This document shows positions 52,301 through 61,300 of a stretch of DNA of 64,000 nt, one piece after another. The position numbers and the translations under genes are program-made. Within the stretch, counting starts at the first letter, position 1. Every line of letters begins with the position of its first letter. Source of the DNA: Emydura subglobosa (lineage: Eukaryota; Chordata; Testudines; Chelidae); assembly GCA_007922225.1 (NCBI GenBank), contig ML679974.1, forward strand, positions 2,469,105 to 2,533,104. The letters are read 5' to 3'. The notes under the pieces are model-generated. The model had not been told where the DNA came from. It did no database searches and saw only the letters and a program-made list of their open reading frames with translations.

Positions 52301-55300
52301 TCAGTAGCCAGGGCCTCCCTAAAGGCTGCCTTGGATGTGATGGATTCGGTGGCTAGATCCATGGCTTCTGCAGTGGTCATGTGCAGATGTTCTTGGCCCC
52401 AGTCCTCAGGTCTGCCAGCAGAGGTCTAATGGTCCATCCAGGACCTTCTGTTTGAGGCACTTCGCTCTTCTCCAAACAACGGATGTGAAGTTTCACAGCA
52501 GAGGAGACACATTGGGGGGCACGTAGGGTCATGTCCACCTGTCACTGCCTCTCCCCCCAGGGGAGAGCATTTGCACCAGAAAGTGGCCACCAGCAGCCTT
52601 TCCACACTGAGTGGGAGGGAAGGAACGGGAGTTGGTTCCAGTCGCAGAGGAGTGGAGGGGAACAAGGGATGACCTGGCCCATGTCTTTGCAGAGCTCATC
52701 CTTTCCCTCCACTTCTCCTCCCTGTGGCTGGAAACAGCTCCCTTCCCTTCCTGCCTGCACAGTGCGCTAAAAGGCAGCTAACACCTCCAGGCTACTGCTG
52801 GACACCAGCATAACCCAGCTGCCTCCTGCCCCTGGCTGCAGCATGGGCAGGAAGGAGGGGTTAACCCATTAGGAGGCTACGTGCACCAGGGCCTGCAGAT
52901 CAAGGCTTGCTCCATCTTGACAACCTATTTCTGCTTCAGTCTATTCAGTCATATAGCCGTGTGCACATATGTAGTTCAGTATGTCAGACTGCACGTCAGA
53001 CCCCTTCAAGTGTGGCTTGCCTCAGCATACTCACCAAATGTCCTCGTTGGGACTCAGTGCTTACAGTTCCCGCCCAGATCCCTAGATTGGTGGAGGAACC
53101 CCTGGTCAGCAGGTTTGGGTGTTCCCTTTGTCAGTCCCCAACCCTCAGTATCCCTAATCTCAAATGCATCCAAACTGGGTTGGGGGTTCACCTCGACACC
53201 TCAGGACTCAAGGTCTGTGGTCCCAGGAGGAACTCTCGTTGCATATAAATTACAGAGAACTCAGAGCAGTCTGCTTAGCATGACAGGTGTTTTTACCACA
53301 GATCGCACACAAGGTTGTGCGAGTCCTTATGGACGACATGGCAGCCATGTTTTACATCAACAGGCAGGGAAGGGCACACTCTTCCCCCTTGTGTTAAGAG
53401 GCTATTCGCTTGTGGGAATTCTCTGTGAAGCACTCGATCCACCTCGAAGCTTCTCACCTTCCAAGAGCCTGGAACAATATGGCAAATCACCTCAGCAGAT
53501 CTTTCTCGTCTCACCAGAAGTGGTCCCTTCATCCTGACATAGCCTGGACCATTTTCCAGTGGCAGGGGGATTCCCCTCATAGACCTGTTCGCAACCAAGC
53601 AAAACAGGACGTATCAGCAGATTTGGTCTCTACGTAAGCACAGCCCGGGGTTTGCTCACAGATGCCCTCCTGTTCCCTTGGACAAAGCACCTATTCTATG
53701 TATTCCACCTCCCCTCCTCCCCCCCCCCACCCCCCCCCCCATTCCTCTCGTGCACAAAGTTTTACTCAATGTCAAGCGGGAAAGGGCAAAGATTATTCTT
53801 ACAGCACCAGCATGGCTGCGCCAGCATTGGTTCGCCATGTATTTGGACCTGTCAGTAGAGATCCTGATGCTACTCTCTCCCCTTCCAGACCTGATCTCAC
53901 AAGATCATGGCCAATTGCTCCACCTGAACCTCAAGGCCTAGCAGTTGACTGCATGGAAGCTCCATGGTTAAACTTAGTGAAGCTGGCCTGTTCGGAGCAA
54001 GTCCGCCAGGTATTGCTAGGTAGTAGGAAACCACCTACTAGAGCAATTTACCTCTCCAAGGGGAAGCGTTTCTCCATGTGGTCATTCCAACGTGGCCTCT
54101 CACCCATTAGGTCACCTCTCCAGTCTGGGCTGGAGTATCTGCTTTATCTGAAATGGCAGGGCCTAGCCATCTCAGCCTTCCACCCTCTGGTGGATGGTAG
54201 ATTGGTTTTTTTTAACAAAATGTCCATATGCTTCTTCAAGGGCTTAGAGAGGCTATATCCACATATTGGTGAACCCATTCCCCTGTGGGAGCTAAACCTG
54301 GTCCTGTCAAGACTCACCGGCCCTCCCTTTGAGTCGCTGGCATCGTGCTTCTTGCTCTACCTCTTTCTGGAATGTTGCCTTCCTGGTAGCGATTACCTTG
54401 GCCTCAGAGATTAGGACCCTTGCATCAGAACTCCCATATTTGGTGTTCTTTAAGAACAAGGTACAACTCCCCCGCCCGCCCCCCTGTGTTCCTCCCAAAG
54501 ATGGTTTCGCAGCTTCATAATAATCAGGCTTTTTTCCTACCAGTATTCTTCCCAAAACCACACAAGAATAGGGAAGAGCAGCATTTTCACACACTGGGAG
54601 TTAAGCATGCCCTGGCCTTCTATATAGGAAGGACCAAACTGTTCTGTAAGTCCATGCAGCTCTTTGTGGTGATAGTAGACAGGATGAGAGACCTGCCAGT
54701 TTCAGCCCAAAGTATTTCATCCTGGATTCCTTCCTGTATTTGCACGTGCTCTGAGAAGGAGGGTGCCCCTCTTGCTATCTTGACTGCCCACTCAACGAGA
54801 GCTCAAGCTTCCTCAGCAGCATTTCTGGTCTAGGTCCCAATCCAGGATATTTGCAGAGTGGTGACCTCATCATTGGTGCATTCTTTTTTCATCCTGCTGT
54901 GACATCACCCAGCAAGCTAGAGATGATGCTGGGTTTGGTAGAGCAGTGTTGCAATCTTCATATATATATGAAGTCTGAGACGACCACCTCCTCAGGTACT
55001 GCTTGGTAGTCACGTAACATGGAGTGGACATGTGCAAGCACTCGAAGAAGAAAAACTGTTACTAACCTTTCCATAACTGTTGTTCTTCGAGATGTGTTGC
55101 TCATGTCCATTCCACAACCCACCCTCCTGCCCTTCTGTCAGAATTAGCCAGCAAGAAGGAACTGAGAGGATGTGGAGCTGGCTGGACCCCTTATACCGGT
55201 GCATGAGCACATGGCACCAGAGGGCACTAGAGCCAGCTTGATGGATACCAAGGAGGGAAAAATCTCTGGTTTCTGTATGTGCTGTGTGCACACAGCTAAT

Positions 55301-58300
55301 GTAGAATGGACATGAGCAACACATCTCAAAGAACAACAGTTACAGAAAGGCTAGTAAACGTTTTTTTCCATTCCTTGTAGACTTTCTGCTTTCTTTTACA
55401 CCTGTTCGAGATGCTTGCTCATCCAGGTTGCTCTGCAACCCTTCCCTGTGAATTGTTTTCCCCTTGCTTGGGATGCAGGCTTCAGATTGTTCCTGCAACT
55501 TTGACTTAAAGCAATTCCAAATCACCTCCACGTTCAGACCCTTGAATTCTTTGGTCTTTGTCTTCCACTGTAGTAAGAGGGAAAACCTGAACATGTCTTC
55601 ACTGAGCAAAAAAATTGTTCCAGTGGTTTTGATTGCATGAATCCATTGCTGTCTCACTTGTCCACACAATGACTTGACATGTCCATGTAGCAGCAATGTG
55701 CTAGCTAGAACCATTCTGGTGCACCCATCCATAACACGCCTTACAGCCATGGTGTGCCTTCTTGCACCTTATTCTACCCATCATGGGTTTCATAAAATGC
55801 ATCTCCCGTAATACCCAGAACTGTTGTTGGAAATGGGGCTTTTTGGTAATTACCAAACATTAGGTGCTGCACTTTAGGAGGGAGCTGGGCTAGCTGAAGC
55901 AGTATGTGTCTAATGCTTGCACCTTCACATCCTTACTCGGGAGGTTACACTGATCCAACAGGACCTGATCCAGGCCATGCTTTGCAACCAATGTTTATAA
56001 AACAGTTGGGACAGCTGTTGTGTAGATAGAGGAATTGCAAGCTCTGAGAATTCCAAGCGATAGTTTGTTGTGTACCTCTTTGCCTAGCATAGACAGGACT
56101 TTGGTGTACTCCTGCTGCAGGAAACAATGTGAATCACTGGTCAATATTGCTCTAGAATGTTACAAAGTATCAGAATACAAGGACATTTGTAAGAGCTATA
56201 GTAAAACTAGACAACCTTGCAATCCATTTAAATATTTGTAGTTACAATTTTGGGGGAAGGAGAAACAATAATATTGAACAAAGATGATGATATATATCCA
56301 GAGCTTTTTGTTGACTGCAAGCTCACTAGATCTTTCCAACTCATTTCCCATCCTAGACAGTATGGCACAACCTGCCAACTCTGCCTATAGGCCTAGAGTA
56401 GAATTCTCAGTGCTGTTATCCACAGTGTCACTCTTGAGATGGTGGCATTGTGACTAGCACAGACAGTTGCAAATCACTTAGGTCCTCAAACTCTAATGGA
56501 AATTGAAACTTGGGCCTCTGATGAAAAGTGGGTACTTGATGTCATACATCTGGTGAGTCAGACACAAGGAAGAAGTTCTATGCTTACTCAAAAATTCGCC
56601 AGCTAAGTTCAGGCAAAACAATGTCAGAGGGTATATCTACACTGCAGACTGAAGTTGATTTACTTTAAATCGGCTTTCACCCATCGTATTTTAGAAGTCT
56701 CAGAAGCGTGATCACACCACGCTCCTTGCGCCAGGCTCTTGCATCCCCACTTGCCATGCTTGGGTTAACATTCAAAGCAGTGCACTGTGGGTAGCTATCC
56801 CACAGTGCAACTTGCTGCAGAGGCTTTTGGGAAGCTTGTCGTCCTCCCATGATGCAATGTGCTCCCTCCCTTCTTGTCCCAAACAAACTGCAAATGCTTT
56901 TTCTATGCTGTGCGCACGCTATTGCCAGAAAGACGTGGAGCCCGCTCAGCTCTGCACTATCATTGTGAGCATCACAAATACCTCACGGCTTATCCTGCAG
57001 TATTTTCAAAGGCAAGAGAGGAGCCACAGCACCGAAAATAGCGATGTTACTGAGGCTGCCCTGCTACAAGCCATACAGCGGAACAATCCCATTTGCTGCA
57101 GGCTGTCACGCAATATCTTCAGTCCGTGGAGCGCTGGTTCTGGTCCCAGGAAACAAGCACAGATTGGTGGGATTGCATTGTTATGAAGGTGTGGGATGAT
57201 GAGCAGTGGCTGCAGAACTTTCATATGCGAAAGATCGCTTTCTTTGAACTTTGCGCAGAGCTGTCCCCAGCCCTGAAGCATATGAATACTCATTTGAGAC
57301 CAATTCTGACAGTGGAGAAGCGAGTGGCCATAGCTCTGTGGAAGCTGGCACCCCTAAACTGCTACCACTCAGTTGGTAATCAATTTGGAGTCAATAAATC
57401 CACTGTTGGAGCTGCTGTGGTGCAAGTGTGCAGGGCCATCAATAAGCTTCTGCTAAAAAGAATAGTGACTTTGGGAAACGTGCAGGACATAATGGACAGG
57501 TTTACCGCAATGGGGTTCCAAAACTGGGGGGGCAATAGATGGCATGCATATCCCTATCCTAGCACCTGACCACCTTGCCACAGAGTACATAAACCGGAAG
57601 GGATACTTCTCAGTGGTGTTGCAGGTCCTTGTTTTCACCGACATCAGTGTGGGGTGGTCTGGAAAGAGGCATGACGCATGCATCTTTAGGAACTCGGGTC
57701 TGTTCAATAAGATGCAGGTGGGCACTTCCTTCCCTGACCAAAAAAATATACTTGGGATGTGGAAATGCCAATGGTGATCCTGGGGGATCCTGCCTACCTC
57801 TTGCTCCCTTGGCTAATGAAGCCCTACACCGGGCACCTGGACAGCAAGAAGGAGCATTTCAATAACAGGCTCAGCAAGTGCAGAATGGTGGTGGAATGTG
57901 CATTTGGCTGTTTAAAAGCCAGATGGAGATGTCTGCTTATAGGCTTGACATCAGTGAAAAGAACATCCTATTAGTTATATCTGCGTGCTGTGTGCTCCAT
58001 AATTTGTGTGAAAGTTCCCCAAAGATTGGGCCGTGGAGGCTGATAAGCTGGTTGAAAACTTTGAGCAGCCAGATTCCAGCACTATGCTCAGAGCCAACTG
58101 TGGAGCGCTTCAACTTTGGGAAGCATTGAAAAAACAGTTTTGCAATGAACTGCAGTAATGTATATCTGTGCTGTGCCTTTATTTCCCATTCCCCCCACCC
58201 TCACTCCAGTGGCCCCCTCCACTTATCTCCCCACCAAAATTATGAATGAATAAAGAGAGATGTTTTTTAATGCTACAAAGTTTTATTTGTGACCCGTTTT

Positions 58301-61300
58301 AAAGGGGGAAAAGGAGGATAAGTTAACATTGTAAAGTGTCACTGTGCAAGCAACTGTGGTTGCGTGCAGTTCTTAAAGGGGCCGTCGCATCCTTTTGCCG
58401 GTGTGGAATGCAGCACGTACTGCACCCTGCTCAGTCTCCTCCTAAACCGCTTGGAGGTGAGGGCTGATGATAAAGCGGTAGGCAGCAGAGCATTTTGGAG
58501 GAGCTGCAGAGGGAGTCTGTCCTGCCGCTGCTCTTCCTGGAGCTCTACCCAGACACCTCAACATGTCAGACTCATCCCTCATAATACGCAACATCTCCTG
58601 TTGCATATCACGCTCCAGCTCCTGTGCAGATCTTCTGCGTTCCATGTCTAGTTTTTCAGACAAGGACATCCTCCAGGCTTTGAGCTCTGCATCAGCATCC
58701 GCGGAAGCATTCATTAGTTCGCTGAACATGTCATCCTGCATTTTTTTTTTCCCCCGCTTCCTAATCTGGGAATGTCTTTCAGCTAGAGTTCAGCAAGGGG
58801 GGTCAAAGGCCGAGGTGTCGTTTATAAGATAAGCAAAGCACAAAGTTGCCATTATTGGCTGACCCAAAGTAATAAAGGAAATATTACAATGTAAAAAGTA
58901 CTCCCCTTCATGTTCACAAGGCTAAGCCAGACCCGCATTCCATTCTGTACATCTCGGAAGGGTCGGACTGGCGTTACAGACATGGAAATCAAGGGGCCCT
59001 TGCATCTGTTATAGAGCGGCTTCATTAGCACTAAAATCCACAATCCACACTTGAGCGAGGAGAGGGATCACAGGCTTCCCTGTAACATGCCAAAGACCGG
59101 TTTGGAAGGTGGGCAGAACAGATAAGAGGATACTGTGGGTGAATTGTAGCAGCAGAAAACATAAGGTAACCAGTGACCCGACCCATAATTGCAACATAAT
59201 TACCTGTTGCAACAGTACTAGGACTAAGAATAGTCTTGGGGAGGAGCCCAGGGACCCTGTCTACTGCAGAGGAATAAAACGGAGTGACTATTGGTTGGGT
59301 GCTTTAAACTTGCACCATCTTCCCTAGGTGACCATGTGTGATATCAGCCTCCTGAGGGTAATGCAGGCAGAAAGGGAAGATTTGCTGCAAGCATCGGGGT
59401 ACAGGCCTGGTCCTTATGCTGCTATGCTGTGTTCCGTGATGATGCCTGCTCATTTAATAGTGGTGTGGAAAAGTATCCTACTCTGGTGGAAGAAATAAGG
59501 CTGCCCTCCTCAGAAGCCTTTTGCAAAGATTAACAGATTAACTACCTGAAAGTTGCCTTGAGATATCCATGGAGGATTCTTGGAGCATACCTCTGCACAT
59601 AAATAGTCTGTTCCAGGAGTAACCCTCCACTGGGGTTTGCCATCACACAGTAAGACCCTCCCCTCAAAAACACAAACTCCTTTTAAGAAGCTGGACTGGG
59701 GACATATCCGCAAAAAAAAAAGATTCGCCACACGTACTCATCAGATGTGCCTTCCCCTGCATCTCGATCAGTCCCATTGTCTTGTGTGTGGCTGGATTGC
59801 TCTGGGGTAACGAACAGGTCCTGGCTTTCAGGGAGAAGGGATACCCTGCTCTCCTGCACCCTGCTCTCCTCATCCTCCTCGACCACAGAGTCCTCCTCAT
59901 TCATCCTGGACTAGGATTCTTTGGAGGTATTGATGCTGCGTGGTGGCACTGTGGTGGGGTCACTGTAAAGAATTGCATGCAGCTCCTTGTAAAAACTGCA
60001 TGTTTTGGGCGAGGAGCCAGAATGGTTGTTAGCTTCCATAATTGTCTGATAAGCCTGCCTCAGTTCTTGGATCTTAATGTGGCACTGCTGTACGTCCCTG
60101 TTGTGCCCCTTCTCCAACATGCAGCGAAATATTTTGTCATATACATTTCTTTTGCTGGCTTGAAGCTGAGCCAGAACAGACTCTTCGCCCCACAAACCGA
60201 TGCGATCCAAGACCTCTGGTCGACTCCAAGCTGGAGCGCATTTGAGCCGTGCAATCACCATAAGCAGTTCAGCTACAGAGCTCTCGCCACACTGTCTAAA
60301 CCGGAAATGTAAATTCAAAATTTCCTGGGGCTTGAGGGGAGGAGCTATTTCCTGTTTACGTGGCCACGTTACAGCAGAGTGTGAATGTCCAGAGTGGTCA
60401 CAACGGTTCATTATGGGATACCTCCCGGAAGCCAATGGCGTCGATTTACGTTGCGCTTTGCCTACACTGTTGCAAATTCTAGCCATGGAATTTGAATTCA
60501 GTGCTATTCCATTTGCCGTGGTGGTTTTATTCAGTTGACTTTTACTGTGCTTTAAATCGACGGAACTTATGTGCCAGTGAAGATGCATACTTTAGGGGGT
60601 CGACGTAAGCAGCGTTACGTCGACCTCCATTGCCAGTGTAGACCAGGCCCTTGTCCGTGGCTTACCTCCCGGGCATGCAAAACGTGATAGTGGACAAGCT
60701 CATTTGCACATTTCCCAACGACCATGAGTGGGAGATGCGCCCAACAGTTCTTCATTACTTATTCACACAGTGGGGATCAGTGTCCACAGATCTGTTCACC
60801 ACTTTACTAGACCAAGCAGTGTCTGCGATACTGTTCCAGGGCAGGGATTGGGTAGCACTCTCTGGGTGATGCCATCCTCTTCCTGTGGAACAAAGACCTT
60901 CTTTATGCCTTCCCTCTGTTTCCTGCTGAAGATAAAGAGGGATAGAGCTCACCTAATTCTGATTGCTCCCATGTGGCTGAGACAGACCTGGTATCCTTAA
61001 CTGATGCGACTCACAATGTGCCCACCGATCTCCCTTCCAGCTACTCCGCACCTTCTATCTGAGGACAAAAGACGTACCGCACATCCCAATTTGGGGATCC
61101 TCTGCCTCAAAGCATGGCTCCTACATGGTTCCAGCACCTACAGAGCTCGTGCTCAAAAGAAATATGAGAGGTTCTACTGCACAGTAAAAAGTCTTCCGCA
61201 TGACTCACTCTCCTTCAGGAATGGTCTGGGTTTCGGATTTGGTGCCTGTCCCACCAAATCTCTCCAGTATTAGCAACTTTTCTACATACTCTGGAATGTG

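Larger units (their letters stand above)
50239..55356 (+). mobile_element. DIRS-type tyrosine-recombinase retrotransposon, internally deleted
   Basis: Inverted terminal sequences of about 180 bp (50239-50420 and, inverted, about 55146-55335) enclose remnants of a gag-like gene, an RNase H and a tyrosine recombinase on the plus strand, the order of DIRS elements. At the right end an additional pair of inverted arms (55061-55115 and 55303-55355) forms the internal complementary region typical of the group. All genes have stops or frameshifts. The space between the gag-like region (to about 52.76 kb) and the RNase H (from about 53.06 kb) is too small for a reverse transcriptase, so that domain was probably lost. 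No target duplication is expected for DIRS. Confidence 0.85.
56632..60651. mobile_element. Two-gene Harbinger DNA transposon (autonomous type, decayed)
   Basis: The left end 'gggtatatctacactgcag' and the right end 'ccagtgtagaccaggccc' share the Harbinger TCTACACTG terminus. Inside, a HARBI1-type DDE transposase reads rightward and a Myb/SANT-like gene reads leftward, so the genes converge at about 58.13-58.44 kb. A poly-A signal-like aataaa is present at about 58249. The left and right ends differ in the bases just inside GGG, and I could not settle the 3-bp target duplication. The transposase is frameshifted, so the element is inactive. MITEs at 24692 and possibly 11899 have similar ends. 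Confidence 0.85.

Noticed and set aside
50946..52770. Open frames of 100-208 codons on both strands
   Set aside because: Shadow frames within the decayed gag-like region of the DIRS element; they overlap each other and lack motifs.
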